A DNA stretch of 64,000 bases from UBA11612 sp963976395 (GCA_963976395.1 CAXBLG010000001.1:138291-202290), one strand, 5' to 3'; shown: positions 1 to 8,625, counted from the first letter of the stretch. Notes: generated by a model from the letters alone, not told the origin. Made by a program: numbers and translations.

Positions 1-860
1 ACGAAGTGCTGTGTGTGGACAACTTTTTCACGGGACGGCGCCAAAATGTGGCGGCGCTCAGCGCAAATCCGCTGTTCGAACTTATGCGCCACGATGTGAC
101 ATTTCCGCTCTATGTAGAAACGGACGAGATTTACAACCTAGCCTGTCCGGCCTCGCCAGTTCACTACCAATTTGATCCCGTCCAAACAACCAAGACCAGC
201 GTTCATGGCGCTATCAACATGCTGGGTCTTGCCAAACGCACAAGGGCTAAAATTCTTCAGGCGTCCACCAGTGAAGTTTATGGCGACCCCGCGATCCATC
301 CGCAGGTGGAAAGTTACTGGGGCAACGTTAATCCGGTTGGGCCAAGAGCGTGTTACGACGAGGGCAAACGGTGTGCCGAGACCCTATTTTTCGATTATCA
401 CCGCCAACACAAGACGCGGATCCGAGTTGCCCGTATTTTCAACACCTATGGGCCGCGTATGTTGCCGAACGACGGCCGGGTTGTGTCCAATTTTATTGTG
501 CAGGCCCTAAAGAACGACCCCATTACGGTTTACGGCAACGGTGAACAAACCAGGTCGTTTTGTTATGTGGACGATTTGGTGGGGGCATTGATGAGTCTCA
601 TGGACACGCCGGACGGCGTTACCGGCCCCATCAATCTCGGGAATCCGGTTGAGAATACAATTCTTGAACTCGCCGAGAAGATCATACGCTTGGCCAAATC
701 TTCATCAAAAATAATTCACAAACCTTTGCCGCAGGATGATCCTGTGCGGCGGCGCCCCGATATCACTTTGGCGCGTGATACTTTGAAGTGGGAGCCAAAG
801 ACCGTTCTTGAAGATGGTCTATTGCGTACAATTGAATACTTTAGATCCTTATCGGCGTGA
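1..860 (+). CDS. NAD-dependent epimerase/dehydratase, UDP-glucuronate decarboxylase-like (5' truncated)
   Basis: Extended short-chain dehydrogenase that acts on a nucleotide sugar; the closest family by eye is UDP-glucuronate decarboxylase (UDP-xylose synthase). The frame is open through the left edge of the window. The readable part begins just after the glycine-rich NAD loop with VLCVDNFFTGR, so the first 20-30 residues lie outside. Visible signatures are the TSTSEVYGDP strand, the catalytic Tyr-x3-Lys in CYDEGKR, the RIFNTYGPRM block and the SFCYVDDLV block. The TGA is at 858-860, and hldE starts 7 nt later with its Shine-Dalgarno sequence over the stop, so the two are probably co-transcribed. 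That pairing points to LPS core or O-antigen precursor supply. Exact substrate is not provable from sequence; a dTDP- or UDP-sugar epimerase is the alternative. Confidence 0.88.
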   Translation, partial: EVLCVDNFFTGRRQNVAALSANPLFELMRHDVTFPLYVETDEIYNLACPASPVHYQFDPVQTTKTSVHGAINMLGLAKRTRAKILQASTSEVYGDPAIHPQVESYWGNVNPVGPRACYDEGKRCAETLFFDYHRQHKTRIRVARIFNTYGPRMLPNDGRVVSNFIVQALKNDPITVYGNGEQTRSFCYVDDLVGALMSLMDTPDGVTGPINLGNPVENTILELAEKIIRLAKSSSKIIHKPLPQDDPVRRRPDITLARDTLKWEPKTVLEDGLLRTIEYFRSLSA

Positions 861-867
861 GGAGGCC

Positions 868-2385
868 ATGAAGGAACGAGCGTCGCTTCCGGCCGAACGC
901 CTCGCGGCTTTGACTGAGATTGTATCTGGTTTCGGTACGCGTCGAATTCTATGTGTCGGCGACGTTATGCTTGATCGATTTAGATACGGCGACGTGAAGC
1001 GGATTTCGCCGGAAGCCCCGGTGCCTGTGGTTCGTGTGACCCGGGAACACGCCGCGCTCGGCGGGGCGGGTAATGTTGTGCGCAATCTTGCGGCCCTGGG
1101 GGCGCTAAATTCTTTTGTTTCGGTTGTCGGCGATGACCGCGCCGGCGGCGAAGTCGGCTCTTTGCTTGGCGGCTTGGACAAAGTTGAATCTTATTTGCGT
1201 GTCGCACCCGGCCGCCAAACAACAATTAAGACACGCTTTTTCAGCCAAGAGGGCCATCATCTTTTGCGCGCGGACCGGGAAACCGCCGCGCCGCTATCTG
1301 AGGCCGATCTCGCCGACCTAGAACGAGCGGTAACCTCGCAGATGGCTGGTGCGGATGCGGTGATTCTTTCCGACTACGGCAAGGGCGTACTCAGCGGTAC
1401 ACTGGCGGCTTTTGCGATCTCCGCGGCGCGTAAAGCCGGAAAGCCCATCGTCGTCGATCCTAAAGGCACGGACTATCAGCGCTACGCGGGGGCGAGTGTC
1501 ATTACACCAAACCGTGCGGAACTTGAGCAGGCGACCGATCTGCCGGTCGATAGTGAAGATGCTATTGTTGCGTCCGCCCAGGTTCTACGCGCGGGCACGG
1601 CCGCCGGCGCCGTGCTGGTTACGAGGTCCGGCGACGGCATGACGCTGGTCAGCGAGGACGGCGCCGAACATATGTTGGCGGCAACCCGCGAGGTTGCCGA
1701 TGTGACCGGCGCCGGCGATACGGTTGTGGCTACGCTGGCGCTGGCGTTGGCGTGCGGTGCAAGTCTATCCGATGCCGCCTATTTGGCGAATGCGGCGGCG
1801 GGCGTCGTGGTCGCGCGTCATGGGACGGCGGTTGCGAGTGTTCAAGATATTACGATAGCCGTTTTGCAAACGAGTCTCGCTCAGGCCGAACAGAAAGTTG
1901 TGGACCGGACGACGGCGGGGGTGCGTGTTAAAGACTGGCGGAATAAACGGCTGAAAATCGGCTTTACAAATGGATGCTTTGATCTGCTGCATCCCGGTCA
2001 TGTTTCTTTGTTGCGTCAGGCGCGGGAGGCTTGTGACCGTTTGATCGTAGGATTGAATAGTGATTCATCTGTCCGCCGCCTCAAGGGCGAGGGACGGCCG
2101 GTGCAAAATGAAACAGCACGTGCCTCAGTCATGGCCTCGCTGGCCACGGTCGACCTGGTCGTTGTTTTCGGCGAAGATACCCCCATGGGACTGATCGACG
2201 CGCTGAGGCCCGATGTTCTGGTCAAAGGGGCTGATTATTCCAGAGCCGATGTGGTGGGCGGTGATTTGGTAGAAGGCTACGGCGGACGTGTTGTTTTGGC
2301 CGATGTCTTCGGCCCATACTCAACCACCGCGACCATAGCGGCGATGAACTCGGCGCAACAAGCGGCGCAACGGACCAAGACATGA
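868..2385 (+). CDS. hldE: Bifunctional heptose-7-phosphate kinase / heptose-1-phosphate adenylyltransferase HldE
   Basis: Makes ADP-heptose for the LPS inner core in the cytoplasm. The N-terminal half (about residues 25-340 of 505) is a PfkB/ribokinase-type kinase: it has GDVMLDRF and the anion-hole motif GAGDT. The C-terminal half (about 365-500) is a nucleotidyltransferase with FTNGCFDLLHPGH, including the HxGH motif. The kinase phosphorylates D-beta-heptose 7-phosphate at O-1 and the second domain adenylylates heptose 1-phosphate. The frame is open to 808, but the ATG at 868 has a strong GAGGAGG just upstream and clears the preceding gene. The end overlaps the next gene by ATGA. Length and domain order match the family. 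Confidence 0.96.
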   Translation: MKERASLPAERLAALTEIVSGFGTRRILCVGDVMLDRFRYGDVKRISPEAPVPVVRVTREHAALGGAGNVVRNLAALGALNSFVSVVGDDRAGGEVGSLLGGLDKVESYLRVAPGRQTTIKTRFFSQEGHHLLRADRETAAPLSEADLADLERAVTSQMAGADAVILSDYGKGVLSGTLAAFAISAARKAGKPIVVDPKGTDYQRYAGASVITPNRAELEQATDLPVDSEDAIVASAQVLRAGTAAGAVLVTRSGDGMTLVSEDGAEHMLAATREVADVTGAGDTVVATLALALACGASLSDAAYLANAAAGVVVARHGTAVASVQDITIAVLQTSLAQAEQKVVDRTTAGVRVKDWRNKRLKIGFTNGCFDLLHPGHVSLLRQAREACDRLIVGLNSDSSVRRLKGEGRPVQNETARASVMASLATVDLVVVFGEDTPMGLIDALRPDVLVKGADYSRADVVGGDLVEGYGGRVVLADVFGPYSTTATIAAMNSAQQAAQRTKT

Positions 2386-2765
2386 TGGAGCGCACTCTCA
2401 AACTGACCGTAATTACGTTTATTGCCGTCACCGTTTCGGCGTGCAGCAGCGATGGAGTGTTGTTTCCCACTCTAACGGAAGACGGGATTGCGTATGAAAA
2501 GCCGCCGATTGTCCTTCGCCAACCAGTGGTGCCGGAAATGCTTGTGCCGTGTAACGGCCACGTTTTGGTCCCGGCGCTCGGCATGATCTTTGTGCGGCGG
2601 GGAAGCGAGGCCCCGGCAACCGGCCAGTATCTTCGGGAGGAACGGTTATCACCGCCGTACCGCGTCATTCCGCCTGACGTGCAGGTAAGCTCGGAACAAA
2701 GCCCAAGGCGCATCAACATCGAAGTCGACAGATTCGACCGTATTACCGGCCTTTTTTGCGGTTAA
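2382..2765 (+). CDS. Small lipoprotein with a peptidase inhibitor I78-like domain
   Basis: 127-residue secreted lipoprotein. Residues 1-21 form a type II signal peptide with lipobox VSAC followed by SSD, predicting lipidation of Cys21. The C-terminal half has PPYRVIPPDVQVSS, RRINIEVD, RITGLFCG, which matches the layout of the I78 family (Arg-Val-Ile-Pro-Pro, then R-x-N-I-x-x-D, ending in Cys-Gly). I78 proteins inhibit serine peptidases or are small periplasmic proteins of unknown role; inhibition here is not shown. The ATG overlaps the hldE stop as ATGA, so translation is probably coupled. The link to heptose synthesis is unexplained. Similarity was judged by eye. Confidence 0.75.
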   Translation: MMERTLKLTVITFIAVTVSACSSDGVLFPTLTEDGIAYEKPPIVLRQPVVPEMLVPCNGHVLVPALGMIFVRRGSEAPATGQYLREERLSPPYRVIPPDVQVSSEQSPRRINIEVDRFDRITGLFCG

Positions 2766-2894
2766 ATCCGTCGAAAACCGTGTCTTTACCCAGATTTGGA
2801 ATCCGCTATGTTTGCGGCCGTCATCGCACGGCCATCGCACTGCACAATGGTGGTGCGGCGGTGGCAGAGAGCAACGATCTAAAAGGGTGAGCCG

Positions 2895-3434
2895 GTGGTT
2901 AACGTTATAAGAGCCAAGCTTCATGGTGTCAGGGTTACGGGGGCCGATTTACATTACCACGGTTCGATTACCCTGGATCCGGATCATTGCGATCAGGCGG
3001 GCATTTATCCCACCGAGTTCGTTGAGGTGTGGAACAAGAATTCTGGCGCGCGCTTGACCACCTATGTGATTTTTGGGGAGGCCGGTTCGCGTTGCTGTAT
3101 TCTTAACGGAGCCGCCGCGCGCACCTGCCAAGTCGGCGACGAGCTGATTATCGCTGCGGCCGAGACGGTTGCGCCAAAAGATCTTTATGAACTGCGGCCG
3201 AAGGTGGTGACCTTCATGCCGGGCAATGAGATCGACCAGATTCTCGAATACGAAGTATACAAAAGCGAGGCGCGGCCGTTCGATTTTCGGATTGTTGATA
3301 AATCTGCGCACAAACCGGCCAGCGTGCACAACTATGCCGACGTGAACTTGCGCGCTATCCGCGATGAACTGAAGGCCAAGGGCCTGACCGAGGCGGACAT
3401 CGATGGGTTCATCACTAAATATCTGACGCGGTAA
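2895..3434 (+). CDS. panD: Aspartate 1-decarboxylase PanD with long C-terminal extension
   Basis: Decarboxylates L-aspartate to beta-alanine for pantothenate and CoA synthesis. The pyruvoyl cofactor forms by self-cleavage at Gly23-Ser24 (motif LHYHGSI). Other family residues visible are Lys8 in RAKLHG, the ARLTTY segment (Arg and Tyr of the active site) and the LNGAAAR loop. The protein is 179 residues against roughly 120-130 in typical PanD; about 55 residues after EYEVYK form an extra, mostly helical tail. The GTG start at 2895 fits the family N-terminus and follows a weak AAGGGTGAG. The preceding 129 bases hold no gene. Identity is solid; the tail's role is unknown. Confidence 0.93.
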   Translation: MVNVIRAKLHGVRVTGADLHYHGSITLDPDHCDQAGIYPTEFVEVWNKNSGARLTTYVIFGEAGSRCCILNGAAARTCQVGDELIIAAAETVAPKDLYELRPKVVTFMPGNEIDQILEYEVYKSEARPFDFRIVDKSAHKPASVHNYADVNLRAIRDELKAKGLTEADIDGFITKYLTR

Positions 3435-3460
3435 TTAACTGGGCGTGCTATTTTTCAGTC

Positions 3461-4060
3461 ATGTCCCAGGCCGCTTCCGAAACATTGATCCCTCACTTGT
3501 CCCTGCCGATCACCACGCGGCGGCTTTTGATTCGTGAGTACACGACCGAGGATATTGCGGCTGTTTACAGCTATGTCAAAGATCCGGTCTACTGGCAGTA
3601 CCAGCGCTCGGAAGCGCCGACGGAAGAGCAGATCAAGACACTGATCGAATGGGTGGTGCGCGAGCAGTCCGCCTCCCCTCGGTTGCTTTATTTTCTGGCT
3701 GCCGCGCGCCGCGATACGGGCGAGGTTGTCGGCGAGGCTGTTCTTAAAATACTCAATCCGATGGACCGACAGGGTGAACTGGGCTTTGGGGTTGTTCCGA
3801 AATTCTGGAAGCAAGGGTACGGCACTGAAATCGGCCATGCGATTCTTGATGCAGCTTTTGGACAGTTCAAATTGCACCGCGTGAGTGGGCAATGCAGTCC
3901 GGACAATAAAAGCTCAATCCGCGTCATGCAGAAATTGGGCATGGGACGCGAAGGCTTGCTGCGCGATGTGCATTTTGGGCGCGGTAAATGGTGGAGCTCG
4001 GTGGTGTACAGTCTTCTTGAAGCCGAACACGCAAAGTTCAGGAGCATAAAGAAGGATTAA
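3461..4060 (+). CDS. GNAT-family N-acetyltransferase (RimJ/RimL-like)
   Basis: 199-residue acetyltransferase of the RimJ/RimL subgroup. Visible features: LITRRLLIREY-type beginning (TTRRLLIREY), a central ELGFGVVPKFWKQGYGTEIG segment containing the acetyl-CoA loop (Q-x-x-G-Y-G), and the SSIRVMQKLGMGREG ending typical of this branch. These enzymes transfer acetyl groups to protein N-termini, antibiotics or small amines; the substrate cannot be read here. It follows panD by 26 nt and meets the next gene tail to tail with a 3-nt gap, with no obvious terminator between. Confidence 0.87.
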   Translation: MSQAASETLIPHLSLPITTRRLLIREYTTEDIAAVYSYVKDPVYWQYQRSEAPTEEQIKTLIEWVVREQSASPRLLYFLAAARRDTGEVVGEAVLKILNPMDRQGELGFGVVPKFWKQGYGTEIGHAILDAAFGQFKLHRVSGQCSPDNKSSIRVMQKLGMGREGLLRDVHFGRGKWWSSVVYSLLEAEHAKFRSIKKD

Positions 4061-4063
4061 GCG

Positions 4064-5461
4064 TTACCAACCGGTGACTATTCGCTCGACCAATTGTTTG
4101 ACCGAGGGCACAAAGCCGTTTTTGTACCAAGGATCTTGACCAAACCGGTAAGCGTTGTGTCCGGCGAACATCAGTTCTTCTTCAATGTTGCCGTCATGGG
4201 CGATGTTTTGCAGGGTCTTTTGGATACAAAAACTGCGCGGGTCGGCTTTGCGCCCGGTTGACCCGCTTTCGCCTTGCGACCAGTTCGAAAATGAGCACGC
4301 CGATAAACAACCCATACAGGCGCTTTGGTCGCCGCGAATTTCCTCGGCGTTGGTGGGCGTGACAAAAATCAAGGTCGAGTCCGGTGTCTTCAAGGTTTCG
4401 GTAAAACCCTGCGCGATCCAATTTCCCGCACGCGATTTGTCCTCGGAGGTCACGTAGACGTCGCGCTTGCGGGCGCCGATGCTCAGCGGCGTATCATGCG
4501 CACCGATTTCTTCCGTCGTGAACGGAATTTGACGATCGCTGCGGGCCTGCAGGTCGTCCAGAAATTTATTGTGAACGGCGGATGAATAGAATCCGGTAGG
4601 ACTGAATTTATGCAGATGAACGTCTCCCGGATTCAAGCCGACAAGGCGTTTTTTCCAGTCCTGTGAAATCGGGCTTTCAGTGGTCAGCAGCGGTCGGGTG
4701 CCGAATTGAAAGGCGACCGGGCCGACTTCTGGGTTATCGAGCCAATGATCCCATTCGTTCAGCCACCACACGCCGCCGGCCATAATGATCGGCGTCTCGT
4801 GCAGCCCGGCTTCATTCATTACTTTGCGTAAGGCGACGATGCGCGGATACGGATCTTCAGGCTTACGCGGGTCTTCGGAGTTGGACAGACCGTTGTGCCC
4901 GCCTGCGAGCCACGGGTCTTCATAGACCACGCCGCCCAAAAATTCGGCGAACTTAAAATATGCGCGCTTCCACAACGCGCGAAACGCCCGCGCCGAGGAG
5001 ATGATGGGATAATAGTGAATTCGGTAACTGGCGGCGATTTCGGCAAGCCGGTACGGCATGCCGGCACCGCAGGTTACGCCGTGAACAAGATCGCGGCATT
5101 TATCGAGAACGCCGGTCAGGACACGTTCGGCACCGCCCATCTCCCATAGAATGTTGATGTGCAAGCGGCCTTGGTTGCCGCGTGTTTCGTGGGCAATGCG
5201 GGCTTGCTCGATACCGCCGTCGATGGCGTAGCGCACCAGCTCTTCATGGCGCTCGCGCCGGGTCCGGCCGCTGTAAATCTGCGGAATAGGCATACCGCCA
5301 CTATCATATGAATCGGCGTTGACGCCGGAAAATGTGCCAATACCGCCGGCGGCTGCCCAAGATCCGGAACTTAATCCATTGGATATAGCGACGCCCTTGC
5401 CGCCTTCTATGATCGGCAGCACTTCCTGACCGGCGATGCGGATGGCGTTAAGCGCCTTCAC
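4064..5461 (-). CDS. Nitronate monooxygenase / 2-nitropropane dioxygenase-like flavoprotein with a four-Cys motif
   Basis: 465-residue TIM-barrel flavoprotein of the nitronate monooxygenase / FabK-like family. Near the N-terminus it has GGKGVAISNG and AAAGGIGTFSG, the strand-turn that opens these barrels, and PIIMAGGVWW in the middle resembles the phosphate-binding GG segment. Unlike ordinary nitronate monooxygenases it carries Cys382-x2-Cys385-x3-Cys389 (CMGCLSAC) and a further Cys412. That spacing resembles the [4Fe-4S] ligand set of 2,4-dienoyl-CoA reductase and trimethylamine dehydrogenase. Cofactor and substrate are inferred only. It lies downstream of the GDPD gene on the same strand after a 185-nt gap with a palindrome. 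Confidence 0.72.
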   Translation of the reverse strand: MKALNAIRIAGQEVLPIIEGGKGVAISNGLSSGSWAAAGGIGTFSGVNADSYDSGGMPIPQIYSGRTRRERHEELVRYAIDGGIEQARIAHETRGNQGRLHINILWEMGGAERVLTGVLDKCRDLVHGVTCGAGMPYRLAEIAASYRIHYYPIISSARAFRALWKRAYFKFAEFLGGVVYEDPWLAGGHNGLSNSEDPRKPEDPYPRIVALRKVMNEAGLHETPIIMAGGVWWLNEWDHWLDNPEVGPVAFQFGTRPLLTTESPISQDWKKRLVGLNPGDVHLHKFSPTGFYSSAVHNKFLDDLQARSDRQIPFTTEEIGAHDTPLSIGARKRDVYVTSEDKSRAGNWIAQGFTETLKTPDSTLIFVTPTNAEEIRGDQSACMGCLSACSFSNWSQGESGSTGRKADPRSFCIQKTLQNIAHDGNIEEELMFAGHNAYRFGQDPWYKNGFVPSVKQLVERIVTGW

Positions 5462-5499
5462 GCGGAATGCTCCGTTTCGAAAGGGTTTGAATGTGACCT

Positions 5500-5513
5500 G
5501 GGGACCTGTCCCC
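5500..5513. repeat. GC-rich perfect palindrome, REP-like
   Basis: GGGGACCTGTCCCC has two perfect 6-bp arms around a 2-nt centre. It sits in the 185-nt spacer (5462-5646) between the GDPD and nitronate-monooxygenase-like genes. It lacks a T-run on either strand, so it is a poor intrinsic terminator. It resembles extragenic palindromic elements, but only one copy was noticed in this window. Confidence 0.5.
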
Positions 5514-5646
5514 GTCTGCTGCCATTGTCACGACCATTTCCGGCAGCCGACTTGCGAGGGCAATATAGGGCCTTAAAGTCTGCAAACCAAGAAAACTCGG
5601 CTAAACCTTTCATATTGGCCATGAATTTGCGCACGTTTCTCATATC

Positions 5647-6378
5647 CTAAGCTGCGGCTTTAAGCATTTCGCCGGGGATGTCGGTGAAAACAGCTTCCAC
5701 GCCCCAGGCGAAAAGTTCAGCCGCACGTGCCGGATCGTTCACTGTATAGGCCAATACCGCATAACCGGCGCCACGCATTTCGGCGATGCTGTCAGATGTG
5801 AGGTGCAGGTGATTGCCATTGAAGGTGGTGAGCTCCAGGGTTTTGGCGATCTCTTCCCAATTATCCGGGCGGTGGTTGAAGATCAGTCCGCGCGGCCATT
5901 TGGGTAGTAATTCCTTAGCCGCAGCGACAGCCTGGAGCGAAAAACTTGAAATCAGCGGTACGGGCGCATTGGTTGGCCAGCAAGCGTCTGCAATGGGCAG
6001 TGCACAGGTCGCGAGATCAACTTCGCGCCCAGGATCAACTTTCAATTCCATATTAAACCCGAGGTTTAGATCCGTCAGGGTTTCGAGTGTTTCTTCAAGA
6101 GTGGGAATCGGTTCGCCGCGAAATTCGGGGGCAAACCAGCCGCCCGCATCGAGGGCGCTGAGTGTATCGAACGGGGCTTCGCAAACGAGTCCTGCGCCGT
6201 CTGAGGTGCGTTCTAATGTGTCGTCGTGAAAAATGATGACGCGGTTGTCGACGGTGAGCGCCGCGTCAAACTCCACCCACTTTGCGCCCTCCGCAGCCGC
6301 CCGACGGAACGACGCCAGAGTATTCTCTGGCGCCGCCCGGGGCGAACCACGGTGCGCTATGATGCGCGGTATCTGCAC
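5647..6378 (-). CDS. Glycerophosphodiester phosphodiesterase (GDPD/UgpQ family)
   Basis: Hydrolyses glycerophosphodiesters to glycerol 3-phosphate and an alcohol. Signatures: IIAHRG at the start of the barrel (catalytic His-Arg), PENT with the metal-binding Glu, the EFDAALT segment with metal ligands, HDDTLERT with the second catalytic His, and NMELK. The frame is open to 6456, but that ATG would overlap pnp by 65 nt with a sequence unlike the family. A GTG at 6378 begins VQIPRIIAHRG, fits the family and leaves a 13-nt gap from pnp. No signal peptide is visible, so it is likely cytosolic like UgpQ, about 243 residues. Start certainty is moderate. Confidence 0.9.
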   Translation of the reverse strand: MQIPRIIAHRGSPRAAPENTLASFRRAAAEGAKWVEFDAALTVDNRVIIFHDDTLERTSDGAGLVCEAPFDTLSALDAGGWFAPEFRGEPIPTLEETLETLTDLNLGFNMELKVDPGREVDLATCALPIADACWPTNAPVPLISSFSLQAVAAAKELLPKWPRGLIFNHRPDNWEEIAKTLELTTFNGNHLHLTSDSIAEMRGAGYAVLAYTVNDPARAAELFAWGVEAVFTDIPGEMLKAAA

Positions 6379-6391
6379 GGCGAGTCGGGGA

Positions 6392-8527
6392 TCAGCCTTC
6401 TGCGGCTGGCTCGGCGGCAGCCGTGTCGAGATCTTGGCCGGTGGCTTGGTCAACACGCTTCATGCTGAGCTTGACCTTGCCGCGATCGTCGATGGCCAAA
6501 CATTTCACCTTAACCGTATCGCCTTCCTGCACGACATCGCCGACTTGCCCGACGCGCTCTTGCGCCAGCTCGGAGATGTGCACAAGACCGTCACGCTTGC
6601 CCATGAAATTGACGAAGGCGCCAAAGTCCATAAGCTTGACGACTTTACCGGTGTAGATCACGCCCACTTCCGGCTCGGCAACAATGTCGCGGATACGTCT
6701 GACCGCCTCTTCCATCATCTCCTGATCGGCGGAGGCCACGCGCACGGTGCCGTCGTCCTCGATGTCGATCTTGGTGCCGGTGGTTTCCTGCAACTCGCGA
6801 ATTACCTTGCCGCCGGTGCCGATGATGTCGCGGATCTTATCCTTGGGGATGTTCAAGGTGGTGATGCGCGGCGCATGATCGGCCACGCTGTCGCGCGCAC
6901 CTGTCATGGCTTTCGACATCTCGCCGAGAATATGCAGGCGTCCGTCCTTGGCTTGGTTAAGGGCGATCTCCATGATCTCTTTGGTGATGGAGGTGATCTT
7001 GATGTCCATCTGCAGCGAGGTGACGCCCTGATCTGTTCCGGCCACTTTGAAGTCCATGTCGCCGAGATGATCTTCATCGCCGAGAATGTCGGAAAGAACG
7101 GCAAAGTCGTCGCCCTCTTTGATCAGACCCATGGCGATGCCAGCCACAGAGCGCGGCAACGGTACACCCGCATCCATCATCGAGAGCGAGGTGCCGCAAA
7201 CAGTGGCCATGGACGATGAGCCGTTGGACTCGGTGATTTCGGAAACAACTCGCAAGGTATAAGGAAAATCTTCCTTGCCCGGCAGGATCGGCTTAATGGC
7301 GCGCCATGCCAGCTTGCCGTGACCGATCTCACGCCGGCCCGCGCCACCCATGCGGCCTGTCTCACCCACCGAATACGGCGGGAAGTTGTAGTGCAGCATG
7401 AAGTTTTGGCGGTATTCGCCTTCCAGCGCGTCGATGATCTGCTCGTCTTGCCCGGTACCTAGGGTCGTCGTCACCAAGGCCTGGGTTTCGCCGCGTGTAA
7501 ACAGCGCCGAGCCATGGGTCCGCGGTAGAATACCGACTTCGATTTCGATCGGGCGAACGGTTTTTGTATCACGCCCATCGATACGTACGCCGGTCTTGAG
7601 AACGTTACCGCGCACAACGGCGGATTCCATTTTCTTGAACACGCCGCCAGCAACTGCAATTTCGTCGGCGGTTTCGCCGAGGCTTTCGATCGCTTTGGCT
7701 TTCACGGCCCCAACAGCAGCATACCGCTCTTGCTTGATCGGGTTCTTGTAGGCTTCGGCTAGTTCATCCGCAAACGCTTCGAATTTCCCTTTGACGACGG
7801 CAACGGCTGCCGGCTCGGGTGTGAGATCGAAAGGCTCTTTTGCGCACATTTCGGCCAATTGAATGATGGCCTGAATCACCGGCTGCATTTGCTCGTGGCC
7901 AAAGGTGACCGCACCAAGCATGACCTCTTCGGACAGTTCCTTGGCCTCGGACTCGACCATCAGCACGCCTTCGCGTGTTCCGGCCAAAACCAAATCAAGC
8001 GCAGAGCCTGTAACGTCTTCCATAAACGGATTGAGTACATATTTTCCATCGACGTAGCCAACGCGCGCGCCGGCCACGGGCCCCATGAACGGAATACCCG
8101 AAATAGTGAGGGCCGCAGACGCGCCGATCATGGCGATGATGTCGGGATCATTCTTCAAATCGTGCGACAGCACCGTACAAACGACCTGCGTTTCATTGCG
8201 GTAGCTGGAATGAAACAGCGGGCGAATGGGGCGGTCGATCAGGCGTGAGGTAAGAGTCTCTTTCTCTGTCGGCCGACCTTCGCGCTTGAAGAACCCGCCG
8301 GGAATTTTGCCGGCAGCGGATGTTTTCTCTTGGTAGTTGACGGTAAGCGGAAAGAAATCAATGCCGGGCTTCGGCGACCTTGCGCCGACCGCGGTGCAGA
8401 GCACCGAGGTGTCGCCGTAGGTGATCATCACGGCTCCATCGGCCTGGCGGGCGATCTTACCGGTTTCCAAAACCAGTTTGCGTCCGCCCCAATCGAGTTC
8501 TTTACGGTGTACGTTAAACATAGACAT
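6392..8527 (-). CDS. pnp: Polyribonucleotide nucleotidyltransferase (PNPase)
   Basis: Phosphorolytic 3'-to-5' exoribonuclease and degradosome component. Order in the 711-residue product: first RNase PH domain, helical linker, second RNase PH domain with FTRGETQAL and the DFKVAGTDQG active-site segment, KH domain (IIGTGGKVI) and S1 domain (GFAVNF-type GAFVNFMG). It ends in a short acidic Ala-rich tail. The frame is open to 8551, but the ATG at 8527 has AAGGAAC 8 nt upstream and gives MSMFNVHRKEL. It is downstream of rpsO, the classic order, with a 363-nt leader that contains two stem-loops, fitting RNase III/PNPase autoregulation known in enterobacteria (inference here). Confidence 0.98.
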   Translation of the reverse strand: MSMFNVHRKELDWGGRKLVLETGKIARQADGAVMITYGDTSVLCTAVGARSPKPGIDFFPLTVNYQEKTSAAGKIPGGFFKREGRPTEKETLTSRLIDRPIRPLFHSSYRNETQVVCTVLSHDLKNDPDIIAMIGASAALTISGIPFMGPVAGARVGYVDGKYVLNPFMEDVTGSALDLVLAGTREGVLMVESEAKELSEEVMLGAVTFGHEQMQPVIQAIIQLAEMCAKEPFDLTPEPAAVAVVKGKFEAFADELAEAYKNPIKQERYAAVGAVKAKAIESLGETADEIAVAGGVFKKMESAVVRGNVLKTGVRIDGRDTKTVRPIEIEVGILPRTHGSALFTRGETQALVTTTLGTGQDEQIIDALEGEYRQNFMLHYNFPPYSVGETGRMGGAGRREIGHGKLAWRAIKPILPGKEDFPYTLRVVSEITESNGSSSMATVCGTSLSMMDAGVPLPRSVAGIAMGLIKEGDDFAVLSDILGDEDHLGDMDFKVAGTDQGVTSLQMDIKITSITKEIMEIALNQAKDGRLHILGEMSKAMTGARDSVADHAPRITTLNIPKDKIRDIIGTGGKVIRELQETTGTKIDIEDDGTVRVASADQEMMEEAVRRIRDIVAEPEVGVIYTGKVVKLMDFGAFVNFMGKRDGLVHISELAQERVGQVGDVVQEGDTVKVKCLAIDDRGKVKLSMKRVDQATGQDLDTAAAEPAAEG

Positions 8528-8580
8528 GTCTTTTTGTTCCTTATCCCTCACGGACCGGCACCGGATTGTGCACTCGGCTC

Positions 8581-8615
8581 ACCGTCAGCGGCCTACCCAT
8601 GTAGGCAAAAACGGT
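8581..8615 (-). promoter_or_regulatory. Stem-loop 1 in pnp leader
   Basis: A perfect 6-bp stem GCCTAC/GTAGGC with a 4-nt loop (8591-8606) is embedded between ACCGT (8581-8585) and ACGGT (8611-8615), which can pair as a lower stem. It lies about 55-90 nt upstream of the pnp ATG on the transcript. There is no T-run after it on the minus strand, so a processing or regulatory structure is more likely than a terminator. Confidence 0.5.
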
Positions 8616-8625
8616 CAGAGGTAGC

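Noticed and set aside
5458..5643. 61-residue minus-strand frame between the GDPD and nitronate-monooxygenase-like genes, with ATGA overlap
   Set aside because: It has no recognisable motif, its composition is unlike the neighbours, it covers the palindrome and has a poor ribosome-binding site. Kept as spacer.
6233..7219. 328-residue plus-strand frame opposite pnp
   Set aside because: Antisense shadow of a strongly conserved gene; His/Asp-rich composition without a family.
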